Assembly (NCBI RefSeq): GCF_000716605.1 | Contig: NZ_JNXE01000036.1 | Span: 1-64,000, forward strand | From: Streptomyces sp. NRRL F-525 | GTDB lineage: Bacteria; Actinomycetota; Actinomycetes; Streptomycetales; Streptomycetaceae | Direction: 5' to 3' | Length of the DNA stretch: 64,000 nucleotides | Part shown: positions 42,795 through 51,066 of the stretch, one piece after another | Numbering within the stretch: the stretch's first letter is position 1 | How the letters are laid out: each line of letters begins with the position of its first letter | Made by a program: the position numbers and the translations under genes | The notes under the pieces: model-generated | What the model saw: only the letters and a program-made list of their open reading frames with translations | What the model was told of the DNA's origin: nothing | Databases searched by the model: none

Positions 42795-42990
42795 AAGCCC
42801 CTGCCCGTCGCTGTACGTGCTCTTGCCCCACACAAAGCCGCAGGGGGCGGGGGCGTTACCCATCTGGCGTGCCCCTCCATGATCGAGTGGATCAGGGCCA
42901 GGGAACACTTCTCGGACTCCGCTGTCGCACGTAGCCGGTCGTAGGTGGCCGCCCAGTCCCGCACGGCGTGCGTGCGCGAAATCCCCTTCG
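42795..42990 (-). pseudogene. Remnant of XRE-DUF5753 + DUF397 gene pair
   Basis: On the minus strand, 42990-42864 encodes RDWAATYDRLRATAESEK and then SLALIHSIMEG, resembling the C-terminus of DUF5753 regulators. From an overlapping ATG at 42863 the sequence encodes FVWGKSTYSDGQG, the start of a DUF397 protein, which then loses similarity before the CVEVA core. Both genes are therefore truncated. This would be a third WhiJ-type set in the window, left as a relic between the metal ATPase and the GntR gene. Confidence 0.5.
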
Positions 42991-43385
42991 CCGGGCACAA
43001 CACCTACGTGCCGTCCGGAGTGCGGGGAGCGGAGACCTCGTCGACGACCCTGCCGGAGGGCGTGTTCACCGGGGGCGCATTCGATACGGCCGTATTCGCG
43101 ATCGGCCTTCGTGTTCCGCGGTGCACCCACAGCGTCGCCCCGAAACGCGAGGGCGCCCGACCGGTCTGGTTCTACGGACTCGACGACACGTCCTGGGCCT
43201 GCGCGTTCTTCCGCGAGGACCGCCCCGAGACGACCGTCTATCAATCGGGACCGCGCCGACTGTGGGACGAGGTGGAGTCGGCCTATGCGTGGTGGGAGGG
43301 CGTAGGCAGGCCAGGGCATGAGCGGTTCGGGCTCACGGTCGACGCGGAAGGGCAGACCGCTTGGCTGGACCCGGGGTGCCGGTGA
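42945..43385 (+). pseudogene. C-terminal fragment of a methyltransferase-like protein
   Basis: The open frame (146 codons, GTG 42945) resembles the C-terminal accessory region of actinobacterial isoaspartate-O-methyltransferase/FxLD-type proteins: VYQSGPRRLWDEVESAYAWW and GRPGHERFGLTV. The SAM-binding domain is absent and the 5' end overlaps the XRE remnant on the other strand. I therefore call it a 5'-truncated gene. It could still be a short expressed protein, since the frame is intact. Family assignment is from memory of sequence style. Confidence 0.5.
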
Positions 43386-43389
43386 GGCC

Positions 43390-43671
43390 TCAGTCGGGCG
43401 GATCCGTGGGGGCCTTGGGCTCCCGGTTGGCGACAAAGGTCCCGCGCCCCGCCACCGTATAGACGTAGCCCTCCATCGCGAGCACAGAGAGCGCACGCCG
43501 GACCGTAGGGCGGGAGAGCCCGTACTCGCCGGCCAGCGTGTTCTCGCTGGGAATGGCCCGGTTGATCCTCCAGTCCCCCCGCTCCAAACGTGCTCGCAGG
43601 ATCGCCGTCAACTGCTCGAACGGCGCGTCGGGAGTGTCGCGCTCCACCTGGTCATCGGGCCCGTACTTCAT
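43390..43671 (-). CDS. Minimal GntR-type regulator
   Basis: 93 residues consisting almost only of a GntR winged helix (LRARLERGDWRINRAIPSENTLAGEYGLSRPTVRRALSVL, GYVYTVAGRGTFVANRE). It has no C-terminal effector domain. The ATG at 43671 follows a weak leader. It is divergent from the hypothetical gene at 43855 across a phased TACARG half-site array that overlaps a good promoter, so it probably acts as a local autorepressor of this pair. Similar minimal GntR genes occur on actinobacterial mobile elements; that is a general impression. Confidence 0.82.
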   Translation of the reverse strand: MKYGPDDQVERDTPDAPFEQLTAILRARLERGDWRINRAIPSENTLAGEYGLSRPTVRRALSVLAMEGYVYTVAGRGTFVANREPKAPTDPPD

Positions 43672-43721
43672 GTGCTGAAGGTATCCGGCCGACGAAACAC
43701 AGCCAAGACCTGGCAGATACC

Positions 43722-43777
43722 TACAGGCAGCTACAAGAACCCATCGGCCTTTACAAGTAATTACAGGTAAGGCTAAT
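43722..43777. promoter_or_regulatory. Phased TACARG array over a promoter
   Basis: TACAGG (43722), TACAAG (43732), TACAAG (43752) and TACAGG (43762) are spaced 10, 20 and 10 bp apart. TTTACA (43750-43755) and GCTAAT (43772-43777), 16 bp apart, form a plausible -35/-10 pair for the 43855 gene. The stretch is AT-richer than its surroundings. Confidence 0.65.
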
Positions 43778-43854
43778 CTCGCCCACGAAAGACCCCGGCG
43801 ACGGTTGCAGCCGTCCCGGGGCATGGCCCATCAGCTATCGAGGAGCTGACGAAC

Positions 43855-44256
43855 GTGAAAGACCTTATCGCGCGGGCTCTCCATGCCCTCTGCGCACTCC
43901 TGTTCCCCGCGACCGGTTCGCGGCGCGCCGGCGTATCGCCCATCCCACCCCCGGCCGCGCACAAGCCCGCCGCCCGCAGGCCCCTCCCACCCCACAAGAG
44001 CCCCTACGCGATCGACGCAGCCGCCAACCTGCCATTCGTCGACACGATCAATCCCGTACGGCCCTACCTCGACGCCCCGCCCCGCAATCGCCCCACCACA
44101 CCGGAACAATGGGCCCAAGCAGAACGACTCTGGGCCCTGGACATGGCCACCCGCGGAATCGACGTCGGCCCCTACGTCATCCACGGCGTCCACATCAGCC
44201 CCCACGGCCGCACGATCCCCGTCCCCGTGGGCATCGCCATGGACGTAGCCGTATGA
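43855..44256 (+). CDS. Hypothetical partner of the minimal GntR
   Basis: 133 residues. The N-terminus is amphipathic and basic (MKDLIARALHALCALLFPATGSRRAG), followed by a Pro-rich linker and a conserved-looking region (PYLDAPPRNRPTTPEQWAQ, then LDMATRGIDVGPYVIHGVHI). No domain recognised. GTG start at 43855 with GAGGAGCTGACG upstream. Promoter overlaps the putative GntR array, indicating co-regulation. Confidence 0.7.
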   Translation: MKDLIARALHALCALLFPATGSRRAGVSPIPPPAAHKPAARRPLPPHKSPYAIDAAANLPFVDTINPVRPYLDAPPRNRPTTPEQWAQAERLWALDMATRGIDVGPYVIHGVHISPHGRTIPVPVGIAMDVAV

Positions 44257-44324
44257 GCGCACGAAGCCCCGTCCACACAAGGTGCTGTTGGCGAATCCGG
44301 CGCGGCCCGGGCACCCTTCCGAAA

Positions 44325-44357
44325 AAGCGTGACACTTCTCACGAAAGTGTCACACTT
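44325..44357. promoter_or_regulatory. Paired AAGTGTSACACTT palindromes, locus 2
   Basis: AAGCGTGACACTT (44325-44337, one mismatch) and AAGTGTCACACTT (44345-44357) have centres at 44331 and 44351, exactly 20 bp apart as at locus 1 (25.2 kb). They lie between the convergent ends of the hypothetical gene (44256) and pirin gene (44452). Confidence 0.6.
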
Positions 44358-44451
44358 TCTCAGCAGTACAGGGTCACCCAGGCCCGCTGACGGGACTGGC
44401 CAACAGCGTCACACAAGGACGGGGCTTCGGTAACTTCCGCTCCGGTGGGGC

Positions 44452-45423
44452 TTACAGGCCGCCCTCACCCATCCCATGAACCGCCGGAATCGTCCCCAGC
44501 CGCCCCTTCTGGAAGTCCTCGAACGCCTGCTGGAGCTCCTCGCGGGTGTTCATGACGAACGGGCCGTAGTGGGCCATCGGCTCGCGGATCGGCTGGCCGC
44601 CGAGGATCGCGACCTCGAGGTCGGGGGTGTTGCCGTCCTGCTGCTCGTCCGCGCGGACCGTCAGGGACGAACCCGCGCCGAAGACCGCGGTCTGGCCCAT
44701 GTGGATCGCGCGCCGCTCCGCACCGACCGAGCCCTTGCCGGCCAGGACGTACGCGACACCGTTGAAGTCCTCGCGCCAGGGCAGCGTGACCTCCGCGCCC
44801 GGCGCCACCGTCGCGTGGATCATCGTGATCGGCGTGTGCGTGATACCGGGACCCTGGTGACCGTCCAGCTCACCGGCGATGACCCGCAGGAGCGCGCCGC
44901 CGTCGGGGGTGGTGAGCAGCTGGACCTGGCCGCCGCGGATGTCCTGGTAGCGCGGGGGCATCATCTTGTCCTTGGCCGGGAGGTTCACCCACAGCTGCAG
45001 GCCGTGGAAGAGCCCGCCGGACACGACCAGCGACTCCGGCGGCGCCTCGATGTGCAGCAGGCCCGCGCCCGCCGTCATCCACTGGGTGTCGCCGTTGGTG
45101 ATGGTGCCGCCGCCGCCGTTCGAGTCCTGGTGGTCGAAGACGCCGTCGATGATGTACGTCACCGTCTCGAAGCCGCGGTGCGGGTGCCAGGGGGTGCCCT
45201 TCGGCTCGCCCGGCGCGTACTCCACCTCGCCCATCTGGTCCATCATGATGAACGGGTCGAGGTGGCGGTAGTTGATCCCGGCGAACGCGCGGCGCACCGG
45301 GAAGCCCTCACCCTCGAAACCGCTGGGCGCGGTCGAGACGGCGAGCACGGGACGTGCCACGGCGTCGGCCGGCGCGGCCACGCGGGGCAGGGTCAGCGGG
45401 TTCTCTACGGTCACTGCAGGCAT
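44452..45423 (-). CDS. Pirin-family protein
   Basis: 323-residue bicupin with the pirin N-terminal signature: the metal-binding HPHRGFETVTYIIDG, the ligand Glu/His region WMTAGAGLLHIE, and the pirin_C domain (RVIAGELDGHQGPGITHTPI). Pirins are Fe-dependent quercetinase-like or redox-sensing proteins. GGAGGTCCCGAC precedes the ATG at 45423. A candidate MarR-like inverted repeat lies upstream. Confidence 0.93.
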   Translation of the reverse strand: MPAVTVENPLTLPRVAAPADAVARPVLAVSTAPSGFEGEGFPVRRAFAGINYRHLDPFIMMDQMGEVEYAPGEPKGTPWHPHRGFETVTYIIDGVFDHQDSNGGGGTITNGDTQWMTAGAGLLHIEAPPESLVVSGGLFHGLQLWVNLPAKDKMMPPRYQDIRGGQVQLLTTPDGGALLRVIAGELDGHQGPGITHTPITMIHATVAPGAEVTLPWREDFNGVAYVLAGKGSVGAERRAIHMGQTAVFGAGSSLTVRADEQQDGNTPDLEVAILGGQPIREPMAHYGPFVMNTREELQQAFEDFQKGRLGTIPAVHGMGEGGL

Positions 45424-45450
45424 GTCGGGACCTCCTTGTGCGTCGAGTTT

Positions 45451-45466
45451 AGTTGAGCGTTGAACT
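45451..45466. promoter_or_regulatory. Candidate operator upstream of pirin gene
   Basis: AGTTGAGCGTTGAACT is an imperfect inverted repeat (AGTT...AACT) 28 bp before the pirin start, in an AT-richer patch. MarR-type control would be consistent with pirin biology but no regulator gene is adjacent. Confidence 0.35.
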
Positions 45467-45489
45467 TTCTGCTACCCCACAACAGAAGA

Positions 45490-45515
45490 AGCCCGGAGGG
45501 CATTCCCTCCGGGCT
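45490..45515 (-). terminator. Terminator after SseB-family gene
   Basis: An 11-bp stem (AGCCCGGAGGG / CCCTCCGGGCT) with a 4-nt loop is followed on the minus strand by a T-rich run. Confidence 0.82.
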
Positions 45516-45532
45516 CCACAGGGGTCGGACGA

Positions 45533-46006
45533 CTAGCCGTACATCCTGCGCATCGCGAACTCCACCATCTGCTCGACCGCCTTCGCGTCGAACACCATCC
45601 GGTGCTCGCCCTCCATGTCGACGACGAAGCCGTACCCCGTCGGCAGCAGGTCGATGACCTCGGCGCCGGTGATCACGAAGTACTTGGACTCCTTGCCGGC
45701 GTAGCGGCGCAGTTCCTTGAGCGAGGTGAACATCGGGATCACCGGCTGCTGGGTGTTGTGGAGCGCGAGGAAGCCCGGGTTGTCGCCGCGCGGGCAGTAC
45801 ACCTTGGAGGTCGCGAAGACCTGCTGGAAGTCCTCGGCCGCCATCTGCCCGGTGGTGAACGCGCGCACCGCGTCCGCGAGCGAGGGCGGCGACGGCTCGG
45901 GGTAGAGCGGCGGCTGCTGGCCGTAGCCGCCCACGCCACCGGCCATCTGCTGCTGGGGCGGGACGTACCCCTGCTGAGCGCCCACGTTCTGGTCGTAGCC
46001 GTACAT
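45533..46006 (-). CDS. SseB-family protein
   Basis: 157 residues: a Gln/Pro/Gly-rich N-terminal tail and an SseB domain (VYCPRGDNPGFLALHNTQQPVIPMFTSLKELRR, then LLPTGYGFVVDMEGEHRMVF). Function of actinobacterial SseB-domain proteins is poorly defined. Divergent from acyl-CoA dehydrogenase. Confidence 0.82.
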   Translation of the reverse strand: MYGYDQNVGAQQGYVPPQQQMAGGVGGYGQQPPLYPEPSPPSLADAVRAFTTGQMAAEDFQQVFATSKVYCPRGDNPGFLALHNTQQPVIPMFTSLKELRRYAGKESKYFVITGAEVIDLLPTGYGFVVDMEGEHRMVFDAKAVEQMVEFAMRRMYG

Positions 46007-46053
46007 GCCCGCAAGAGTAACGAGTCACAGATGGACGGCTTGGGGTTGCGTCT

Positions 46054-46070
46054 TATTACCGACGGGTAGC
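46054..46070. promoter_or_regulatory. Candidate TetR-type site upstream of acyl-CoA dehydrogenase
   Basis: TTACC-GAC-GGGTAG within TATTACCGACGGGTAGC is a near-palindrome about 65 bp before the start. TACC...GGTA palindromes are typical of fatty-acid-degradation TetR repressors; the regulator is not in the window. Confidence 0.4.
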
Positions 46071-46132
46071 ATCATCGTAGCTACTGCTCAGTACAAGTCT
46101 CGTCGTACATATCTTTCTACGGAGTCGTCGCC

Positions 46133-47959
46133 ATGGGGCACTACAAGTCGAATCTCCGCGACATCGAGTTCAACCTCTTCGAGGTCCTCGGGCGCGACAA
46201 GCTGTACGGAACCGGTCCGTTCGCGGAGATGGACACGGACACCGCGAAGAGCGTCCTGGAGGAGCTGACCCGGCTCGCGGAGAACGAGCTGGCGGAGTCC
46301 TTCGCCGACGCCGACCGCAACCCGCCGGTCTTCGACCCGGAGACGAACACCGCGCCGGTGCCCGCCTCCTTCAAGAAGAGCTACAAATCCTTCATGGAGT
46401 CCGAGTACTGGCGGCTGGGACTGCCCGAGGCCATCGGCGGTACGACGGCTCCCCCGTCCCTGATCTGGTCGTACGCGGAGCTGATCCTCGGCGCCAACCC
46501 GGCCGTGTGGATGTACTCCTCCGGGCCGGCCTTCGCCGGGATCCTCTACGACGAGGGCAACGACGTACAGAAGAAGATCGCGCAGCTCGCCGTGGAGCGG
46601 ACCTGGGGGTCCACCATGGTGCTGACCGAGCCCGACGCGGGTTCCGATGTCGGCGCGGGGCGGACCAAGGCGATCCAGCAGGACGACGGCTCCTGGCACA
46701 TCGAGGGCGTCAAGCGCTTCATCACCTCCGGTGAGCACGACATGGAGGAGAACATCCTTCACTACGTGCTCGCCCGTCCCGAGGGCCACGGCCCGGGCAC
46801 CAAGGGGCTCTCCCTCTTCCTCGTGCCGAAGTTCCTCTTCGACGTCGAGACCGGCGAGCTGGGCGAGCGCAACGGCGTGTACGCGACGAACGTCGAGCAC
46901 AAGATGGGCCTCAAGGCGTCCAACACCTGCGAGATGACCTTCGGCGACCGCCACCCGGCCAAGGGCTGGCTGATCGGTGACAAGCACGACGGCATCCGGC
47001 AGATGTTCCGGATCATCGAGTTCGCTCGCATGATGGTCGGCACGAAGGCCATCTCGACGCTGTCGACCGGCTACCTCAACGCCCTCGAGTACGCCAAGGA
47101 GCGCGTCCAGGGCTCCGACCTCGCGGCCTTCGGCGACAAGACCGCGCCCAAGGTCACCATCACGCACCACCCGGACGTGCGCCGCTCGCTGATGACGCAG
47201 AAGGCGTACGCCGAGGGCATGCGCGCCCTCGTGCTGTACACCGCGTCGATCCAGGACGCGATCGCCGTCAAGGAGGCCGAGGGCGAGGACACGTCCACCG
47301 AGCACGCGCTCAACGACCTCCTCCTGCCGATCGTCAAGGGCTACGGCTCCGAGAAGGGCTACGAGCAGCTCGCCCAGTCGCTGCAGACCTTCGGCGGCTC
47401 CGGGTTCCTCCAGGAGTACCCGATCGAGCAGTACATCCGGGACGCCAAGATCGACACCCTGTACGAGGGCACCACCGCGATCCAGGGCCAGGACTTCTTC
47501 TTCCGGAAGATCGTCCGCAACCAGGGCGCTGCCCTCAACTCCCTCGCCGAGGACATCAAGAAGTTCCTCGCGCTGGGCACGGGCGGCGAGGACCTGGCCG
47601 GGGCGCGTGAGCACCTCGCCAAGGCGGCCGTCGAGCTGGAGGCCATCGTCGGCCTGATGCTGACCGACCTCGCGGCGACCGAGCAGGACGTCAAGAACAT
47701 CTACAAGGTGGGCCTCAACACCACCCGCCTGCTGCTCGCCTCCGGTGACGTGGTCGTCGGCTACCTGCTCCTCAAGGGCGCGGCGATCGCCGCGGAGAAG
47801 CTGGAGACGGCGTCGGCCAAGGACAAGCCGTTCTACACGGGCAAGATCGCGGCTGCGAAGTTCTTCGCGGCCAACGTCCTGCCCGGCCTGACCCTCGCCC
47901 GGAAGGTGGCCGAGGGCGTAGAACTGGACCTGATGGAGCTGGACGAGGCAGCCTTCTAG
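46133..47959 (+). CDS. Acyl-CoA dehydrogenase with C-terminal extension
   Basis: 608-residue FAD-dependent acyl-CoA dehydrogenase of the long FadE5-like type. It has [17 protein letters not shown] at the FAD/substrate region, the catalytic Glu in [14 protein letters not shown] and a C-terminal helical extension with [13 protein letters not shown]. It catalyses alpha,beta-dehydrogenation of acyl-CoA in beta-oxidation. ATG at 46133 has CGGAG upstream. Monocistronic, followed by a very strong hairpin. Confidence 0.93.
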   Translation: MGHYKSNLRDIEFNLFEVLGRDKLYGTGPFAEMDTDTAKSVLEELTRLAENELAESFADADRNPPVFDPETNTAPVPASFKKSYKSFMESEYWRLGLPEAIGGTTAPPSLIWSYAELILGANPAVWMYSSGPAFAGILYDEGNDVQKKIAQLAVERTWGSTMVLTEPDAGSDVGAGRTKAIQQDDGSWHIEGVKRFITSGEHDMEENILHYVLARPEGHGPGTKGLSLFLVPKFLFDVETGELGERNGVYATNVEHKMGLKASNTCEMTFGDRHPAKGWLIGDKHDGIRQMFRIIEFARMMVGTKAISTLSTGYLNALEYAKERVQGSDLAAFGDKTAPKVTITHHPDVRRSLMTQKAYAEGMRALVLYTASIQDAIAVKEAEGEDTSTEHALNDLLLPIVKGYGSEKGYEQLAQSLQTFGGSGFLQEYPIEQYIRDAKIDTLYEGTTAIQGQDFFFRKIVRNQGAALNSLAEDIKKFLALGTGGEDLAGAREHLAKAAVELEAIVGLMLTDLAATEQDVKNIYKVGLNTTRLLLASGDVVVGYLLLKGAAIAAEKLETASAKDKPFYTGKIAAAKFFAANVLPGLTLARKVAEGVELDLMELDEAAF

Positions 47960-48044
47960 ACAGCCTCGCACCAGCCCCGCGTCAGCACCGCACCACGTTC
48001 CGGGACAGACCGGAACAGCTTCGCGAAACCCCACATCGCCCTTG

Positions 48045-48080
48045 CGAGGGCCCGCTCCCGGCGCCGGGAGCGGGCCCTCG
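48045..48080. terminator. 36-bp perfect palindrome, terminator-like
   Basis: CGAGGGCCCGCTCCCGGC is immediately followed by its reverse complement, an 18-bp stem without a spacer. It lies between acyl-CoA dehydrogenase and the aminopeptidase gene. Confidence 0.78.
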
Positions 48081-48101
48081 TACGTCGTTAAGGTGAACCC
48101 C

Positions 48102-49397
48102 ATGAGCGAACCCTCCCGCTTCGACCGCGGCCACACCGACGACCTGTTGTCCTTCCTGGCGGCGAGTCCCACGCCGTACCACGCCGTGGCGAACACCGCC
48201 GAGCGGCTGGAGAAGGCCGGATTCAGGCAGGTCGCCGAGACGGACGCCTGGGACGGCACGAGCGGCGGCAAGTACGTGCTGCGCGGTGGCGCGATCGTGG
48301 CCTGGTTCGTCCCCGAAGGTGCGGCCCCCCACACCCCCTTCCGCATCGTCGGCGCGCACACCGACTCCCCGAACCTGCGGGTCAAGCCGCGTCCCGACAC
48401 CGGCGGCCACGGCTGGCGCCAGGTCGCCGTCGAGATCTACGGCGGCCCGCTGCTCAACTCCTGGCTGGACCGGGATCTCGGTCTGGCCGGCCGGCTGACC
48501 CTGCGGGACGGTTCGACGCGGCTGGTGAACGTGGACCGGCCGCTGCTCAGGGTGCCCCAACTCGCCATCCACCTGGACCGTTCCGTGTCGGCGGACGGGC
48601 TCAAGCTGGACAAGCAGCGGCACCTCCAGCCGATCTGGGGCCTCGGCGACGACGTCCGCGACGGCGACCTGATCGCCTTCCTGGAGGAGGAGTCGGGGCT
48701 CGAGCCGGGCGAGGTCACCGGCTGGGACCTGATGACGCACTCCGTGGAGGCACCCGCCTACCTGGGCCGTGACCAGGAGCTGGTCGCCGCTCCGCGCATG
48801 GACAACCTGCTGTCCGTGCACGCCGGGCTGGCGGCCCTCGCGTCCGCCGCGGCCCGCGAGAACCTGCCGTACATCCCCGTGCTCGCCGGTTTCGACCACG
48901 AGGAGAACGGCTCGCAGTCCGACACGGGCGCGGACGGGCCGCTGCTCGGCGGGGTCCTGGAGCGCTCGGTGTTCGCGCGCGGCGGGTCGTACGAGGACCG
49001 GGCGCGCGCCTTCGCCGGGACCGTCTGCCTGTCCTCCGACACGGGTCACGCGGTGCACCCGAACTACGCGGAGCGCCACGACCCGACGCACCACCCGCGG
49101 GTCAACGGCGGACCGATCCTCAAGGTCAACGTCAACAACCGCTACGCCACGGACGGTTCGGGCCGCGCGGTGTTCGCCGCCGCCTGCGAGAAGGCCGGGG
49201 TCCCCTTCCAGACCTTCGTCTCCAACAACTCCATGCCCTGCGGCACGACGATCGGCCCGATCACCGCGGCCCGCCACGGCATCAAGACCGTCGACATCGG
49301 CGTGGCGATCCTCTCCATGCACAGCGCCCGCGAACTCTGCGGCGACCGCGACCCGTTCCTGCTGGCCAACGCGCTGGTGGCGTTCCTGGAGGGCTAG
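48102..49397 (+). CDS. apeB: M18-family aminopeptidase
   Basis: 431-residue M18 metallo-aminopeptidase. Zinc-ligand and catalytic motifs: IVGAHTDSPNLRVKP, AAPRMDNLLSV, FDHEENGSQSDTGADG, CLSSDTGHAVHPNYAERHDP and the C-terminal ILSMHSARELCG. Cytosolic, removes N-terminal acidic or neutral residues. ATG at 48102, just beyond the palindromic terminator. Confidence 0.93.
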   Translation: MSEPSRFDRGHTDDLLSFLAASPTPYHAVANTAERLEKAGFRQVAETDAWDGTSGGKYVLRGGAIVAWFVPEGAAPHTPFRIVGAHTDSPNLRVKPRPDTGGHGWRQVAVEIYGGPLLNSWLDRDLGLAGRLTLRDGSTRLVNVDRPLLRVPQLAIHLDRSVSADGLKLDKQRHLQPIWGLGDDVRDGDLIAFLEEESGLEPGEVTGWDLMTHSVEAPAYLGRDQELVAAPRMDNLLSVHAGLAALASAAARENLPYIPVLAGFDHEENGSQSDTGADGPLLGGVLERSVFARGGSYEDRARAFAGTVCLSSDTGHAVHPNYAERHDPTHHPRVNGGPILKVNVNNRYATDGSGRAVFAAACEKAGVPFQTFVSNNSMPCGTTIGPITAARHGIKTVDIGVAILSMHSARELCGDRDPFLLANALVAFLEG

Positions 49398-49484
49398 CCA
49401 ACTCCCGCCCGGCGCATGGGCGTTGCCTTCCCGGGTACCCGGAGGCGGACCGGGCCGACCGGACCGGACAGGGAGGCAACACTC

Positions 49485-49724
49485 ATGGGCCTGGGCGGAT
49501 GCATCATCCTCATCGCCGTCGGCGCGATCCTCACGTTCGCGACCGACTGGCACATGCAGGGGGTCAACCTCGACCTGGTCGGCGTCATCCTCATGGTCGT
49601 CGGGCTGATCGGGGTCGTGACGTTCAGCAGCATGGCCCGGCGCCGTCGCGTGGTGATACCGGGTCAGACGACCGTCGTCGAGGACGACGAGACGCGCGGC
49701 TACCGCGGCGGCTACGGCGCCTGA
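49485..49724 (+). CDS. Small two-helix membrane protein
   Basis: 79 residues: two membrane helices (CIILIAVGAILTFA, LVGVILMVVGLIGVVTF), a basic RRRR stop-transfer and a charged tail (VEDDETRGYRGGYG). It matches the common actinobacterial DUF6458-type membrane protein. GGGAGG precedes the ATG at 49485. Confidence 0.8.
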   Translation: MGLGGCIILIAVGAILTFATDWHMQGVNLDLVGVILMVVGLIGVVTFSSMARRRRVVIPGQTTVVEDDETRGYRGGYGA

Positions 49725-49882
49725 GCCACACCCGACCGGATCCTTCGGCGGTGGATACACGGGCGTAGTCCACACTCGGGCCGAATCGCCCGCACAGGAC
49801 ATCCACAGACAACCGTGAGCAATCCGTGACGCGGTGCGCATTGTGCGGTTGTGTGAACCTCGTGAAGACTTCGTGCAGTTGA

Positions 49883-49910
49883 GGGCCCGGGGAGAGGCAG
49901 CCCCGGGCCC
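49883..49910. other. Leader hairpin before glycosyltransferase gene
   Basis: GGGCCCGGGG-N8-CCCCGGGCCC forms a 10-bp stem 32 bp before the preferred GTG start at 49942. It could be an attenuator or mRNA-stability element, and argues against an earlier start at 49834. Confidence 0.5.
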
Positions 49911-49941
49911 GCTCACGATCTTCACGAGGGGGGCCGCTGCC

Positions 49942-51000
49942 GTGCTCGAACCACGGCTGGTGGTCCTCATACCGGCCCACAACGAAGCGGACCGCATCGG
50001 CGCCGCGATCGAGGGCCTGTGGCGGCAGACCCGCAAGCCCGACCTGATCGTCGTCGTGACGGACAACTGCACGGACGACAGCGCCGCCGTGGCCGCGTCT
50101 CACGGGGCGGAGGTCTTCGCCACGCACGGCAACGCGCACAAAAAGGCCGGCGCCCTCAACCAGGCCATCGACTGGGTCCTGCCGCACCTCGACGAACGCG
50201 ACCTCCTCCTCGTCCAGGACGCGGACACCGTCCTCAACCCCTGGTTCAGCGAGACGGCGACGGCCACCTTCAACCGCAAGGTCGGCGCCGTAGGAGGAGT
50301 TTTCTACGGCGAACAGGGCGGCGGGCTCCTCGGCCTCCTCCAGCGCATGGAATTCCAGCGCTACGCCTGGGAGTTGAACCGCACCGGCGGCAAGGCGCAG
50401 GTTCTCACCGGCACCGGCACGATGTTCCGCGCCCGCGTCCTGCGCGAGGTGCGCCAGGCCCGCCTCGACGGTCTCATCGGCGGCGGCGACGGCTACTACA
50501 GCCTCGCCTCCCTCACCGAGGACGACGAGATGACCAAGGCGGTCAAGACCCTCGGCTACCGCGCCATGTCCCCGGCGGGCTGCGCGGTCACCACCGAGGT
50601 CATGACCAGCCTCCCCAAACTCTGGCACCAACGCCTCCGCTGGCAGCGCGGCGCCCTGGAGAACCTCCGCGACTACGGCTGGACCAAGGTCACCGCCCGC
50701 TACTTCCTCCAGCAGTTCCTGATGGGCTTCGGCGCCCTGTCGTTCCTCGTCTACCTGACCTTCATGGCCACCTACACGACGGTCTACGGCTTCCCGGGCA
50801 TGTCCCCGTTCTGGACCGCCATCGGCCTGATCTTCGTCGTCGAGAAAACCGTCTCCGTCCGCCGCGCCGGACCCGTCGCGGTGCTGGTCGCCGCGCTGAT
50901 GATCCCCGAGATGCTCTACGACCTCTTCCAGCACGCCGTCTACTTCACCTCGCTGTGGGGGCTGGCCCGCCGGAGCGAGGAGAAGTGGGTGGCGACCTAG
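49942..51000 (+). CDS. Family 2 glycosyltransferase, membrane
   Basis: 352 residues. An N-terminal GT-A domain (LVVLIPAHNEADRIGAAIEG, QDADTVLNPWF with the DxD-like acid pair, TEDDEMTKAVKTLGY, QxxRW motif HQRLRWQRG) is followed by membrane helices (FLMGFGALSFLVYLTFMATY and others). The layout matches processive beta-glycosyltransferases such as NodC/cellulose-synthase-like enzymes, so an extracellular or envelope polysaccharide is likely. GTG at 49942 follows GAGGGGGG; an upstream frame to 49834 would run through a hairpin. A 54-aa membrane protein gene follows 66 bp later. Confidence 0.87.
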   Translation: MLEPRLVVLIPAHNEADRIGAAIEGLWRQTRKPDLIVVVTDNCTDDSAAVAASHGAEVFATHGNAHKKAGALNQAIDWVLPHLDERDLLLVQDADTVLNPWFSETATATFNRKVGAVGGVFYGEQGGGLLGLLQRMEFQRYAWELNRTGGKAQVLTGTGTMFRARVLREVRQARLDGLIGGGDGYYSLASLTEDDEMTKAVKTLGYRAMSPAGCAVTTEVMTSLPKLWHQRLRWQRGALENLRDYGWTKVTARYFLQQFLMGFGALSFLVYLTFMATYTTVYGFPGMSPFWTAIGLIFVVEKTVSVRRAGPVAVLVAALMIPEMLYDLFQHAVYFTSLWGLARRSEEKWVAT

Positions 51001-51066
51001 CCCCAACCCCCAGCCCACCCCTCACACCGCAGGACGCTTGACCGGAACCCTTTAGGAGAAACGTTT

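Noticed and set aside
46088..48400. 770-codon minus-strand frame opposite acyl-CoA dehydrogenase
   Set aside because: Shadow of the dehydrogenase and aminopeptidase genes; no domain and no leader.
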